Notes: generated by a model not told the origin, from the sequence alone. A stretch of 64,000 nucleotides of DNA from Schizochytrium sp. TIO01 (GCA_004764695.1 SMSO01000007.1:265501-329500), one strand, 5' to 3'; numbered from the stretch's first letter, positions 42,801 to 52,759 are shown. Translations and numbers: made by a program.

Positions 42801-45650
42801 CTTGGTTGATCTTGTCTTAATTTGCTGAGCACGTTGAGTAACTTCATCTGATGGTTGAGTGAGGCCCATTTGCTCTGATGCATTGGCCAAGGCAGTTAGA
42901 GGGTCAAACAGATTTGATCGGCTCATCCCAAATGCACTCTTCGACATCTCTCGCCTGATCGAAACTGGCCGTGACCCCGTTGATTGTGTAGATACTTGAC
43001 CTTCTAAAGGAGGTTGAGATAACTTTGAAGCAGGTTTAGCACCAATTGCTACTGAGTTGTTTGGAACAACGCCCATCTGGTCTGCGGCAGATGGTATAAT
43101 ACTACTAGCATCAAACAAGTTTGCTCTTGAAGCGCCAAAGTTGCTTTGTGACATAGTCTTGTGAAGTTTGACAGGCTTACTGAGAGATGTTGTTGCACTT
43201 AGCTGAGACCCCGCACCGGTAAGAGAGTCAGTGTCCTTAGAGAACTTTTGAGAAGAGTGCATACCCTTAGGTTTGTTATGTGTCTGGGGGGGAATGGCAG
43301 GTGAATTGTTGGGTACTACACCCATTTGATCAGCTGCTGAAGCGATGACTGAGCTTGCATCAAAAAGGTTAGCCCGAGAAGCTCCAAAGTTACTCTGAGA
43401 CATTGTTTTATGCAACTTGACAGGTTTGCTGATAGAGCTTGAATAAGTCAGACGAGAGGAGTTACTCTGCAAAGAAGAGTCATCATCATTTTGGGTTGCT
43501 GTGGTGTTTGTGCGGTTTTGAGGAGGAAATGCAGGCGAATTATTGGGTACCACACCCATTTGATCCGCTGCTGAAGGCATGACTGAGGTTGCGTCAAATA
43601 AGTTCGCACGTGATGCCCCAAAGTTGCTCTGAGACATTGTTTTATGAAGCTTGACCGGTTTACTTATTGAACTAGACGTGCTAATTTTGGACTCCACACC
43701 GCTAAGGTCACCCTCACCGCCATTTATACGGGGAGCTTTTCTGGTCTGAGGGGGAATCGCGGCTGAGTTAGCTGGGATCACACCCATCTGATCTGCTGCT
43801 GAAGGAATAATCGAACTTGCATCAAACAAATTAGCTCTTGATGCGCCAAAATTGCTCTGAGACATTGTCTTATGAAGCTTGACCGGTTTATTGATTGAAC
43901 TAGCCGCGCTAATTTTTGAGTCAGCACCAGTCAGATTACTGTTGACGCCGCTTACATGAGAGTTCTTTTTGGTTTGCGGAGGGATGGCCGCTGTGTTTGT
44001 TGGAACTACACCCATCTGTTCTGCTGCTGAGGGGATGATTGAGCTTGCATCAAATAGGTTAGCTCTTGATGCACCGAAATTGCTCTGCGACATTGTCTTC
44101 TGCAGCTTAATAGGTCTGCTTAGAGAGCTACTTGCTGCCAGTGCAGAGTCCGTTGCTTGGAGAGAGGTTTCGTTGCTGGTAGCTGTCTTGCGGCCATTCG
44201 CCGTCGCATTTACTTGGGGAGGAAGTGCTGGAGAGTTATTCGGAACCACGCCCATTTGGTCTGCAGCTGATGGTAAAATAGAACTTGCATCAAAAAGATT
44301 TGCGCGAGATGCACCAAAGTTGTTTTGTGACATTGTCTTCTGGAGCTTAATAGGTCTACTGACGGAGCTAGCCGCGCTTAAACGAGAATTTGTTGCGGAA
44401 AGAGATGCTTCATTTTGTGCATTAGATTCGTTTGACTGTGATGTTCGTTGTGGCCTCAATGCAGGGGTATTTTTTGCTACTACTCCCATTTGTTCTGCTG
44501 CAGAGGGTATGACACTTTGTGCATCAAATAAATTTGCCCGCGACGAGCCAAAATGCCCTTGCGACATCGTCTTCTGCAGCTTCACAGCTCGTGTACGAGA
44601 AGGCGTTGCTGTTAGGGAGTCAGAACCCGAAACACTTTGGCTGTTGTTGCTGTTGTTGCTGTTGTAGCCACTCTTGCTGGCGTGAGTTGACTGCTGTTGC
44701 TGGGACGAGGACCCAGAGCCCATTTGATCTGATGCTGTCATGCGGACTGTTAAAGGGTCAAATAATTGTGCACGAGACTGCGAAAAATGTGAATTTGATA
44801 GGCCTCTCTGTAAGACAACAGGAACTTTATTTTTACCACCTCGCGCAGATTTTTCTTCCGTTTGACTTCTTGAAGCTGTAGACGAAGTAGAAACAGCCGG
44901 GGCGAGACCCATCTGCTCAGATGCTGACGCAAGAACCGAGCTAGAGTCAAACAAATTTGCACGAGATGCCCCAAAAGTGCTTTGTGAAAGAGCTCGATTC
45001 AAAGCAACTGGAGGTCTTTTCTTTGAAGGGGCTGGTGTTGTTGATGATGCTTTTGAACCAGATTCATTTTTAATATGACCATGCTGCTCCGCAGCACTTG
45101 GAATAATTGTAGATGAGTCAAATAGATTTGCTCGGGATGCTCCGAATTGCCCAGTGGACATTGTTCGCTTAAGAGCAACAGGATTAGAGGACATGTTTTT
45201 GTTGTGAGATCTTGCTGAGCTGGCCCCTGATATGTTCGAGTCGTTGGAAGTCGTTGGTGTAAGCCCCCCACCGCCAAGCATTGAGTCAGCACCAGTGGAA
45301 ACTAAACTTGAAGGGTCAAACAGGTTTGATCGTGATTGTCCAAAGCCTGAGTTACTCATACCACGTTGAAGGACCACGGGTCGAGGTGGAACAGGTTTTT
45401 GCTTGGAGTTGGCCTTTGTAGAAGACACCTGAGAAGGCTCACTTCCATCCTCGGATTTGGCTTCTTCGTCAAGGTCTTCTTCTACGCAAGTCTGGCTCGA
45501 CTCGGCCACAATGTTATCTCCATTTGTGATTTCGCTAATAACACGAAGCTTGAACTTTGTTTTTGCCCATCGAGCTCTCCCAGGAGTAAACATGTTCTTT
45601 GCATCTTTTCTGATTCCTAAAGCTCCAACCTCTCCTGTTCTCTGTGACAT
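39801..45650 (-). CDS. Giant repeat scaffold protein with DPF and clathrin-box-like motifs
   Basis: A 1,949-residue protein in one uninterrupted frame, starting at the first true ATG (MSQRTGEVG). It is not assigned to a known gene. The N-terminal half holds about twelve repeats with core MSQSNFGASRANLFDASS followed by AxxQMGVVP, spaced 50-90 residues. The C-terminal half holds about fourteen repeats with core GRQESVSQMLLDF, each usually preceded by an acidic run and DPF. DPF tripeptides are known ligands of the AP-2 alpha ear, and LLDF followed by an acidic residue, found in a few copies, approaches the clathrin box. RQES fits a basophilic kinase site. The rest is disordered and rich in Ser, Gln, Asn and Asp. 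An endocytic scaffold akin in logic to Eps15 or epsin is my inference. Repeat units differ in codons, so the expansion is not very recent. Confidence 0.88.
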   Translation of the reverse strand: MSQRTGEVGALGIRKDAKNMFTPGRARWAKTKFKLRVISEITNGDNIVAESSQTCVEEDLDEEAKSEDGSEPSQVSSTKANSKQKPVPPRPVVLQRGMSNSGFGQSRSNLFDPSSLVSTGADSMLGGGGLTPTTSNDSNISGASSARSHNKNMSSNPVALKRTMSTGQFGASRANLFDSSTIIPSAAEQHGHIKNESGSKASSTTPAPSKKRPPVALNRALSQSTFGASRANLFDSSSVLASASEQMGLAPAVSTSSTASRSQTEEKSARGGKNKVPVVLQRGLSNSHFSQSRAQLFDPLTVRMTASDQMGSGSSSQQQQSTHASKSGYNSNNSNNSQSVSGSDSLTATPSRTRAVKLQKTMSQGHFGSSRANLFDAQSVIPSAAEQMGVVAKNTPALRPQRTSQSNESNAQNEASLSATNSRLSAASSVSRPIKLQKTMSQNNFGASRANLFDASSILPSAADQMGVVPNNSPALPPQVNATANGRKTATSNETSLQATDSALAASSSLSRPIKLQKTMSQSNFGASRANLFDASSIIPSAAEQMGVVPTNTAAIPPQTKKNSHVSGVNSNLTGADSKISAASSINKPVKLHKTMSQSNFGASRANLFDASSIIPSAADQMGVIPANSAAIPPQTRKAPRINGGEGDLSGVESKISTSSSISKPVKLHKTMSQSNFGASRANLFDATSVMPSAADQMGVVPNNSPAFPPQNRTNTTATQNDDDSSLQSNSSRLTYSSSISKPVKLHKTMSQSNFGASRANLFDASSVIASAADQMGVVPNNSPAIPPQTHNKPKGMHSSQKFSKDTDSLTGAGSQLSATTSLSKPVKLHKTMSQSNFGASRANLFDASSIIPSAADQMGVVPNNSVAIGAKPASKLSQPPLEGQVSTQSTGSRPVSIRREMSKSAFGMSRSNLFDPLTALANASEQMGLTQPSDEVTQRAQQIKTRSTKAPELARASTVSALLEMGIEHPEGDPFGEEINTPDDDDANDTEDPFGSPVGLAVGFSRQESVSQMLLDFDPQGATNSPFECSVGVDSDLIAIEDGADDDDPFDVPTGIGRQESVSQMLLDFAPTTGAAQKGGNTRLYANKTISRDDSDDDFLGGAPGLGRQESVSQMLLDFSPNAKPSRSQTKPQGPNFEFDLGLEDTEDDDPFNSAPGLGRQESVSQMLLDFSPTKAVSKQQQKQHRDPTSQYGNEFFDDLGDDFDEDDPFTSARGLGRQESVSQMLLDFTPTKAAPKQQQHRQTNQHESNGFSDDFGDDFGDDFGEDDPFASARGLGRQESVSQMLLDFTPARPQKPTSQTNSSNRTSKESSFLHDDDDDDPFASTPGLGRQESVSQMLLDFSPQKPSSKPQHQHREANPVQFDNDDDDFGDPFSPGPGLGRQESVSQMLLDFKPAKPKAEKETPIGTGFDDDDFLGSPGLGRQESVSQMLLDFSPGGAKKQEAKRQSNNSTSQYTHNVNTFYDDDTIDDNDDPFGDGPSAPGLGRQESVSQMLLDFSPGKSSKSSGNTHIVREAFMDYDNEVDDDPFASSVPDFGRQESVSQMLLDFNPTGNKPSQHKQQHVSLPGGFDDDEPDDQDPFGSTPGFGRQESVSQMLLDFQPQGNKQAFTSGSADLDVVPGSFDDEEEDSPFAPAPGLGRQQSVSQMLLDFEPRGAKPVEADEPGEVQPGFLDDDENDGDHDDLASDKPLIGRQQSVSQMLLEFEPRVPAPKVKTSVTSATSKIPNAPDQNTASAESLPTTVPALNNREHTVSNGQNSIIKEDSDKLCRDSWAQTSQRLMKISSTPSGALRKPKHKSKKDHSASSEEINKDQMPTRKPRTKPLKSDMVPLKVDCDMEFSILPSVLGVGVHSPPNTLNDNDPTGSLRQQSSLQARLAMVSPDQVVESDRVHNDRFIPGVLRRHLEQVSSSAKAPSESRSPRRPDAMRPNGRQSARTLRVSAKQLPTSTLK

Positions 45651-45824
45651 TGTTAAAGAAGCATACACGCCGAACGAGTGGTCTCAGCACGTGTGTCGCC
45701 TTGGTCAGCGTCTGTAAGCTGCTGCCTTTCCTCGAGTTCTAGATGACAAAACAATTGAAGTTGAGGTCTTAGGACTAAGCAATTGTCTCTCGAGCAAAAA
45801 CAGCAGCTACACACACAGACGTTG

Positions 45825-45870
<46 letters not shown>

Positions 45871-47796
45871 ACCACGCTGGCTGCTGCAGCAATGCCTTGC
45901 TTCTGCAGCAGCTCAGAGAGGCTCTGAAGTATACTATAATCTTCAGTGTACTTCTTCAATTTGTATTCCTGCTTCAGGAGCTACCTGCTATGGCGTATTA
46001 GAGATATTATACGTGATTATTCATAGATCCAAGCAACTCCTCTGTGTCAGCACTCGTCATATGTGTGTGCAGCTCATGAGTATATAGCACTCATACCTGT
46101 TCGGGCATTCTGATAAGCACGCACTCTTCGCAATACTGATGCAGGCGTAAAGTACACACTTTGTTGCTAATAGTGTTCTATTTTTGTAAGTGTTAAATCA
46201 ACAGATAGTTATTCGCATTCGTTGGTACTTTCCCCCTATTTATTTCTATTCAATATTCGTTTATTTATTGTATTTTTTTGTTTCCAAAACACAGGACAAA
46301 ACTTAATAATAGGGAAGCGTACACAAAGCTGAGCTAGTTGCTGTCTCTCTGAAAAGAAGCGGAGGACAATACTTCAAAACTTATAGTTTTGGGTCGAGAC
46401 GCTTGCTGGTACTCTCTTTTAGGGTGGAGCAAGGCCTAGCTAATTTCTAGAAACGATTCTTCACCACGAGGCTTACAACATGCCGCGCTGCCGTTTAATC
46501 TTAGCGCAGAGATGAAGTCATACACCTATTATAGGCTTAATCTAACAAAAATATCACACCAGCATTACGACTGCGATGGACAATGTATATGTGTAAACCT
46601 TTGAAAGACAACCTGCTGCCAAGCCTCTTTCTTAAGCTCATTCCTTTCCATCTCTACTACTTCTTTTCCCACACATAGTACCGGGGAAAGAAAACCTGAC
46701 ACGCAGTGAAATCGACCTTCTCCATCCACGACAGAAATTTCACTACCTCTTAAAAAAGAATCAAAACCCCCTCAACTATTTCATCCTAACCAACTATTTA
46801 CCCCAACAGCGCTCCATCAGCAATTCACCAATATTTGTCAGATGAGTTTACATTTTCATCAAACGCATTTCGCATCCCCCAACCCTGGAAAGGTGCCTCA
46901 AAGACCCATGACTTTCCACCTGCCTACTGTGCTCGTATCCTCCCTCCTCCGAGGGTTAGTCCTAAGAAAAGAGCAAGCTCAAAAGAGACCAACACCTGAC
47001 CACGGCCCCTGCCGCTCGAACGGATCCCGGTGTGTGTAACGGATTGCGCAACTTCGGCGCATATTGGCGCCGAATATTCCTGTGACCATCTCTCTGGGCC
47101 AGCATGGAAGCTGAAAGATGACCAAAGGGAAAGAAAGATTCCGAAAGCACTAAAAAGAAAGAATACTGAGACTAACTGAGGCCTAGCTTTTACAGGTAGT
47201 AGGTAGGTAAGTAAAATAAGTACCACGAGAGACTCGAATAGATCGCTATTTACTTTCAATTCAATCAAAGTAGATGGTATGATTGTTATTAATGAGTTTA
47301 GTGAGGAAAGTAAGATAAAGTAAAGAAAAGAAATCGGTGTATGAATGAGTCGGAGAAGGACAGTCAATCCTTGCGAGATTGGTTGACTCGAGCAGTCAAT
47401 CACTCATTGGTTGTACAACTGTCGGGACCGCCTCGAGACGTTCTGACGCTTGCAGATCGCGCCTGGACGCTTGCAGGAGCAGCTGTTGAACTCGCTGAGC
47501 CAGCTTGGATAAGTGGGCTGATCAGTATCCATCCAGTTATCCATCGATATCGTATCGCTTGGAAACAGGTCTCTTGAGGTTGAACTCTCGGAAATAAACC
47601 CGTTTCATCTCGGTGTGCATTCGGTCTGGCAAGACATCGAGGTTACACCAATTGTGACTGCTTTGGTCAGCTTCAAACGTGCATTCAAGTCGTTTTAAAT
47701 AGACATTGATATTGACTTTTGGGCACGGGCGATTCTGGGCTTGAACTGACGTGGAATTGGCGTGCGTAAGGTTAACATAAACTACCTCTAGGCCCA
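45651..47796. other. Divergent intergenic region with CTG repeat
   Basis: This lies between the scaffold and BAR-SH3 start codons. It contains the CTG array at 45821-45870. A 78-codon ATG frame at 47341-47577 (+) has fairly protein-like composition and could be a small gene or upstream exon, but no domain supports it. Confidence 0.5.
45821..45870. repeat. GTTG/CTG trinucleotide repeat
   Basis: GTT units followed by about thirteen CTG units lie about 170 bases upstream of the scaffold start codon, as CAG on that gene's strand, probably within its 5' leader or promoter. Confidence 0.9.
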
Positions 47797-49080
47797 ATGT
47801 TTCTCTGGAAGCAGAAGATCTTGGGTGGTGGCGATAAGGAGCCTGAAGGCTTCAAAGAGAAGAAACGAGAATGTCTTGCCATGCGAGATGGCCTCAAGAA
47901 ATGTGAAAAGGCTGTACGAGCTTGGATGGAGGGTGCCGCCAAGATGAGCTCAGCTGCTCAAACTATGGCTGACCTTGCTGGGTCGTCAGATCAAGGTCTC
48001 ATGCGTCTCGGTACTCAGATTGCCAACGAGCTTGGTCCCGAGAAGTCTCTCAAGGTTTGCCAAGATGCGGTCAACTCTATCGAGCTCAAGATCAAGCTCG
48101 TGGACAAGCTCAAGAAGGAAAGCACCGACCTTGAGGAGAAGCGTCTTATCATGAACCGTCTGAAGCGCAAGCTTGACGATGCCAACAAAAAGGACGATGC
48201 CATGGCCAAGGATAAGGCCAAGGCCGAGCACGATGAGGCTGTGAACGTGCATGCACAGCTCTTTGCCGAGGTTGATGGAAGCTTCGACTTTTTACAGGAG
48301 GAGGACCAGCACATGGGCGGTGTGGGTCTGGCAAAGCCTGAGATGTCTGCCTTTAAACAAAGTACGGTTAATTTCTTTCGCGACTGCGCTGCAGTTTGCG
48401 AAGGTTTGGTACAAGAGATCAACATGGAGGACGTGGATCTGACTTCCGAGTGGACCCGTTTCAATGATCGCAAGGATGCCAAAGTCATGGCACTCCGTGA
48501 CTCTAAGATGGCCATGGTGGGCTCTTCGCGTGGCTTAAATAGTGCCGAGGATGACAATCAGTACGACTCTGGCTCTTCTCGACTCGACAGCAACGACTCT
48601 TATCACACGGCTGCTGGGTCTTCATACCCTCCTCCGCCGCCTGTGCCTAGCTCTGGAGGTGGAGCTCCACCACCTCCACCGCCTCCCCCCCCAGCTGGTT
48701 CCAGTTCTGGTTCCTATGGTCAACCACCACAGAGGCCGCCTAGCATGCTCTCAACTCGACCTCCTCCGCCTCCGCATCCATCTCAAACACAAGCCTCTCC
48801 TGCACCCCCTCCGCCTCCACCCCCGCCTTCGCAATCGTCGTATGCAAAGCCCAGTGGCCTTCAAGCCACAGCTCTCTATGCTTATTCTCCGCAGAATGTC
48901 GACGAATTGGCACTCCAAGTTGGCCAGGTCGTCACCATCACCAAACAGGAGGAAGATGGATGGTGGGAGGGTGTACTTCCCAATGGAAGACGCGGTGTTT
49001 TCCCCAGCAATTACGTTTCTTTGAACAGCGGAGGTGGTTATGATGACGATGATGACTCGGATCTTGATGGCAACGTTTGA
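47797..49080 (+). CDS. BAR-like domain plus SH3 domain protein
   Basis: A 427-residue protein of amphiphysin/endophilin-like layout. Residues about 15-215 form long, charged helices with the length and pattern of a BAR domain, which senses or bends membranes. Residues about 265-350 are a proline-rich linker with several runs of six to eight prolines, typical SH3 or profilin ligands. The SH3 domain (about 356-412) shows ALYAY at 359-363, an acidic RT-loop region, the GWWEG motif and a final GVFPSNYV. An acidic Asp-rich tail ends the protein. Such proteins act in clathrin-mediated endocytosis or actin remodelling at the plasma membrane. The BAR assignment rests on helix pattern rather than a firm motif. 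It is divergent from the repeat scaffold gene. Confidence 0.85.
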   Translation: MFLWKQKILGGGDKEPEGFKEKKRECLAMRDGLKKCEKAVRAWMEGAAKMSSAAQTMADLAGSSDQGLMRLGTQIANELGPEKSLKVCQDAVNSIELKIKLVDKLKKESTDLEEKRLIMNRLKRKLDDANKKDDAMAKDKAKAEHDEAVNVHAQLFAEVDGSFDFLQEEDQHMGGVGLAKPEMSAFKQSTVNFFRDCAAVCEGLVQEINMEDVDLTSEWTRFNDRKDAKVMALRDSKMAMVGSSRGLNSAEDDNQYDSGSSRLDSNDSYHTAAGSSYPPPPPVPSSGGGAPPPPPPPPPAGSSSGSYGQPPQRPPSMLSTRPPPPPHPSQTQASPAPPPPPPPPSQSSYAKPSGLQATALYAYSPQNVDELALQVGQVVTITKQEEDGWWEGVLPNGRRGVFPSNYVSLNSGGGYDDDDDSDLDGNV

Positions 49081-49789
49081 GTTTATACCTGGTTCTCTGT
49101 AGAAGACAAACTGTCATTCTTGGGTGAGCAGGAACATATATCGTGTTTATACCTGGGACCTATCTGGGTAAGTTGCTAGAGCTGCGAAGAAACACAGTCC
49201 ACTGCTGTCGATGCCACTTGCTGCTTGTTTACTTGCCAGATCCATCGTTGTTGCATCTATCTCATCCTAGTCCTTTGGCAGACATGCTTCACTAGGAATT
49301 ACATTGCATGTATGCTTTCATTTATACAATTTCTATTTTTGTTGTAAACTTTTACAAAGGCTGTTGGCTAATGTTTATAGCCAATTGGAATTTGACACAA
49401 TGCATAGATAAATGATACTTGCAAGTTTAGTTTCTCTTCATTACAAGACAGTCATTCTGATAGGCTTTAGTACGACTAGTGGTACAATTTGCGAACATTG
49501 TCCTTGGGCATCGTTTAACAAATTAACAAAAGTATATTCTGTAATGTACCTCTGGACAAAGAAATGAGTTCTCTCTTCTCATTATAGGTGTATCCTATCG
49601 CCATCGTTTTATCATTACCAACGGAAGCATCCTATCAACGTAAAAAAAATTAATAGTGCCTGGGCCTTCTCTTGTCAAATTCGAGGAAAAATAGCTAGGG
49701 GCGGCTATTACTACTAGTACTGCAACCTTTAATTAACAATATATATCACAGAAGATCCAAATTTCCTGTTGGTAAAAGCCTTGCATCAC
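49081..49789. other. Intergenic between convergent genes
   Basis: T-rich 3' regions of the BAR-SH3 and DUF268 genes. Nothing else is seen. Confidence 0.6.
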
Positions 49790-50653
49790 TTAATCTTCAA
49801 CCTGAATTGGAGGGCTTGGGCTCTCCTTGTTCGCGCGGAGTAGGAATACAGTTCGATTGAGGGTGTTTGTCTGGTACGGCAGGCTATCCTCAATCTGCCA
49901 TCCCTCAAGAAGCAGTGGGAGACGTTCTTTGCCATAAATGCGGTGGGCATTCCAAATGATAGTATCTTGACCGGTCGGAATACTCAAGAGAACGTATGAT
50001 GCCTTTTCTCTGAGGTGGTCCATAACAATCAAATCGGCGTCAGGACACAGTGGGTCCCCATATCTACCGAGCCCATCGTGCTGGAGCGCATCTACAACTA
50101 CAGCGAGTCTCACACGCTTGATTTCTTCTGGGAGACGATTTCCACGGAAAACTTGTACACGCGGATGCTCTATTCTGAGACGATTATATTCGATTGTAAA
50201 AATTTGCTTAGCTCCAAGCCGAAGTAAAAGACCTTCTAAAATAGGTTTTTGCGAGCCGAATACGGCAACTTTGGTCACTAGACGCGGGTGAGACCGAAGC
50301 ATTTCTGCAACAACAGGTTCATATTCTTCCGCACGCGCCCCAAACATTCCTACATCGGCTGCAGAATACGCATAATATGATCCTTGGCCCTCAAAAGAGT
50401 CATCTACAAAGGATTCTTCGTCATAAACAACTGGGATGCGTCCATCTCTTGAAAATGCATTAAACATGTGATCTGGAATTCGCTCTGGGGGCATTTCTCC
50501 CGGTGTTGGCTTCTCGCACTGGGTTTCCTTAAACAAGATCCTATCCAAGGCACCCCCCCTGACATCTACTTCGTCACACTCATTCAAGTCCGCATTTGTC
50601 GCTGCAAGAGTCACCGTGCCAATTAAAACCACACCAAGCTTTACAACCCTCAT
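49790..50653 (-). CDS. DUF268-family protein with signal peptide
   Basis: A 287-residue protein. The first 20 residues form a signal peptide or signal anchor (MRVVKLGVVLIGTVTLAATN). The segment HDGLGRYGDPL at residues 192-202 and a later WNAHRIYGKERLPLL stretch are what I recall as diagnostic of DUF268, a family known mainly from nematodes and a few other eukaryotes. The middle, with VTKVAVFGSQ and an acidic residue after the next strand (IEYN), recalls a SAM-methyltransferase Rossmann fold, so methyl transfer in the secretory pathway is possible. The function is not established. It lies about 240 bases from the first tRNA gene. Confidence 0.75.
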   Translation of the reverse strand: MRVVKLGVVLIGTVTLAATNADLNECDEVDVRGGALDRILFKETQCEKPTPGEMPPERIPDHMFNAFSRDGRIPVVYDEESFVDDSFEGQGSYYAYSAADVGMFGARAEEYEPVVAEMLRSHPRLVTKVAVFGSQKPILEGLLLRLGAKQIFTIEYNRLRIEHPRVQVFRGNRLPEEIKRVRLAVVVDALQHDGLGRYGDPLCPDADLIVMDHLREKASYVLLSIPTGQDTIIWNAHRIYGKERLPLLLEGWQIEDSLPYQTNTLNRTVFLLRANKESPSPPIQVED

Positions 50654-50896
50654 CTAACACGGCCTGCAATCTTCAGTCTCAGCTCATACGCAGCGACCTG
50701 TTTCTGATTTGCTTAGCTTATCTTAGCTTATCGATCTCATTTCTTTTTAAAACTTTATCCTCCTTCATGCACCAATCAATTCATATATATTCCTATGCCG
50801 CTCAACCCTCCAACTCAGTGTTGGGGCCATCAGCCCAACAGATCATCCGGACTTCCATGATACCCCTCTGGAATTCCCGATGTGTTGAGGATGAAT
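50654..50896. other. Short intergenic stretch upstream of first tRNA
   Basis: Contains the 5' region of the DUF268 gene and the leader of the first tRNA gene. This leader lacks the CCGG hairpin seen before tRNA copies 2, 3 and 5. Confidence 0.5.
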
Positions 50897-50999
50897 AGCG
50901 GGTTAGCTCAGAGGTAGAGTGTTGGGCCCATACTTCCGATTCTTCCGAGGGTCAGGAGGAGGCACCCAAAAGTCGGCGGATCGAAACCGCCACCCGCTA
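50897..50999 (+). tRNA. Initiator tRNA-Met(CAT), copy 1, with 31-nt intron
   Basis: The gene folds into a full cloverleaf. The acceptor stem AGCGGGT/ACCCGCT starts with A1 paired to T72, the anticodon stem TTGGG/CCCAA has three G-C pairs next to the loop, the loop is CCCATAA with C33, and the T-loop ATCGAAA has A54 and A60. These are hallmarks of eukaryotic initiator tRNA. The anticodon CAT is at 50929-50931. A 31-nt intron (50933-50963) sits at the canonical place one base after the anticodon. B box: GGATCGAAACC. The mature length is 72 nt without CCA. A hairpin and a six-T terminator follow. Confidence 0.93.
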
Positions 51000-51038
51000 C
51001 AATAACAACAACAGTTCGAGGATCCTCGAGCGCATTCC

Positions 51039-51044
51039 TTTTTT
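51039..51044 (+). terminator. Pol III terminator of tRNA copy 1
   Basis: Six T residues, preceded by the self-complementary TCGAGGATCCTCGA at 51016-51029. The hairpin lies in the 3' trailer. Confidence 0.85.
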
Positions 51045-51893
51045 ACCCTGTCTTTTTTTTTTCCTTCCTTGTTTTTATTTATAAAGCAAAACACCTTTTT
51101 TTCCCTTCTCCTCTCTTAAAGTTCAAGTATGAGAACATTGGAATATCCTCTGAAGAGTAGTGCTTATCCCATATCAATGATGCATTGTAATTAATTGGGT
51201 CTTTGCCGAGAAGTGGAGGCTAGGTAAGAAAATGGCATGGCCAAGGAACCACCAACCTCGAAACGCTACAAGTCAAGCAAACCTTCAATACAAGCCAGCA
51301 AAGGGCTTCAGCCAGAAGTTTGGAGTCTCAGCAAGCGCCCGTTGGTTGCCCAGTCGCATGTACGCAAGTGACGACGTTGAACGTACCTATGGCTGACCCT
51401 ACCAGCATCCACGATAGGAGTGTCCTCCGCCAAGAAAGTGCTGCTTCACAAAGTCGAGCATCCCCCGGTATAGACTTGTTGTTTGGCGAGATGATAACTC
51501 TTCAAAACTTGGAGAATCCAAGGTTTTCGAATGCCCCAAATGCAAACCTAGTCGGTCGTGACATCTACGCCATCAGAGGCATCCTTTGCGCAACCTGTCC
51601 AAGGACATTCTTCAAAACAATGTGATTGAGTCATGAGTTGTAATTTTAACCCCAGATTGCATGGCACCGGAGGAAATGTAAGTTTTGCAAGTTGTACAGG
51701 GTTTCGTTTTTAGCCATTCCTGATAGATCGAGGCGAATCTGGGTAAGGTCACATTTTTTTCCTCTACAGAGAGTTAAAGGTCATATATTACCATACCTCT
51801 CTTACCATCATCATTCAATGATGAGAACATTTCGTTCATCATCGGTGACTCCTAAAGTCACCCTTGAAGATTGTCCGGTTCTTCCGGTGAGAT
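51045..51893. other. Spacer between tRNA copies 1 and 2
   Basis: No gene supported. The 101-codon frame at 51320-51625 lacks an ATG start and any domain. A CCGGTTCTTCCGG hairpin lies just before tRNA copy 2 (51876-51888). Confidence 0.5.
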
Positions 51894-51996
51894 AGCGGGT
51901 TAGCTCAGAGGTAGAGTGTTGGGCCCATACTTCCGATTCCTCCGAGGGTCAGGAAGAGGCACCCAAAAGTCGGCGGATCGAAACCGCCACCCGCTA
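51894..51996 (+). tRNA. Initiator tRNA-Met(CAT), copy 2, with 31-nt intron
   Basis: The exon sequence is identical to copy 1. The intron (51930-51960) differs from copy 1 at a few positions, and CTTCC at its start can pair with GGAAG near its end. The leader carries CCGGTTCTTCCGG; the trailer carries CGAGGTTCCTCG before the T run. Confidence 0.93.
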
Positions 51997-52034
51997 CAAC
52001 AACAACAACAGTTCGAGGTTCCTCGAGCGACTTC

Positions 52035-52040
52035 TTTTTT
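52035..52040 (+). terminator. Pol III terminator of tRNA copy 2
   Basis: Six T residues after the trailer hairpin. Confidence 0.85.
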
Positions 52041-52656
52041 CCCCTTTCCTTTTTATTTATTAAAAAAAATAAAATTTCAATCCCAGACAGTCAAAACATG
52101 TTTTGTTATTTTCCACCCATGTTCAAGTTCTTGAAGGGCGATTCAGTTTTTTCTCAAACTTCAAAGAGAGAATGTTAATCCAAAGGCCGTGAAATGAAGT
52201 TTAATTCCTTCATTCTATGAATAATTTGAATTGGATTAGCTTTCTGCGTTTCGACTTTTAGAGAGAAGAATAGATAAACTATTATTAATTATTCTTAGTT
52301 AAAAAAGTAGAAAGAGAAAAAGCTAATTGAACTTACGTTCGGGTCAGTATGGTGATGTGTTTCTCCATGAAAAGAAAAACTGTCACTACCGCCAGCGGTA
52401 ATAACTTAAAATGTTATAAAAATTAAGTTTGGATGAGAAACCTCAAGCCAAAATAATAATTCACAAAAAGAATGTTTAGCTATGTGTATACATAGCTACA
52501 CTACCATAATGAGGCCATTTTAGAAATTTGTCGGAGACATTTTACAAAAGTGATTGCTGCGATTTGGCAACATCAGCTCATCAAAGATCAATTTTCTGAA
52601 GAGTTCGGCTGCTCCAACAGTAGCCCCTGAAGATTGTCCGGTTCTTCCGGTGAGAA
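52041..52656. other. Spacer between tRNA copies 2 and 3
   Basis: AT-rich, no gene seen. It ends with the CCGG hairpin leader of copy 3. Confidence 0.55.
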
Positions 52657-52759
52657 AGCGGGTTAGCTCAGAGGTAGAGTGTTGGGCCCATACTTCCGAT
52701 TCCTCCGAGGGTCAGGAAGAGGCACCCAAAAGTCGGCGGATCGAAACCGCCACCCGCTA
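52657..52759 (+). tRNA. Initiator tRNA-Met(CAT), copy 3, with 31-nt intron
   Basis: Exons are identical to the other copies. The intron (52693-52723) matches that of copy 2. It has the CCGG leader hairpin and the TCGAGGATCCTCGA trailer hairpin. It forms a pair with copy 4, 123 bases downstream. Confidence 0.93.
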
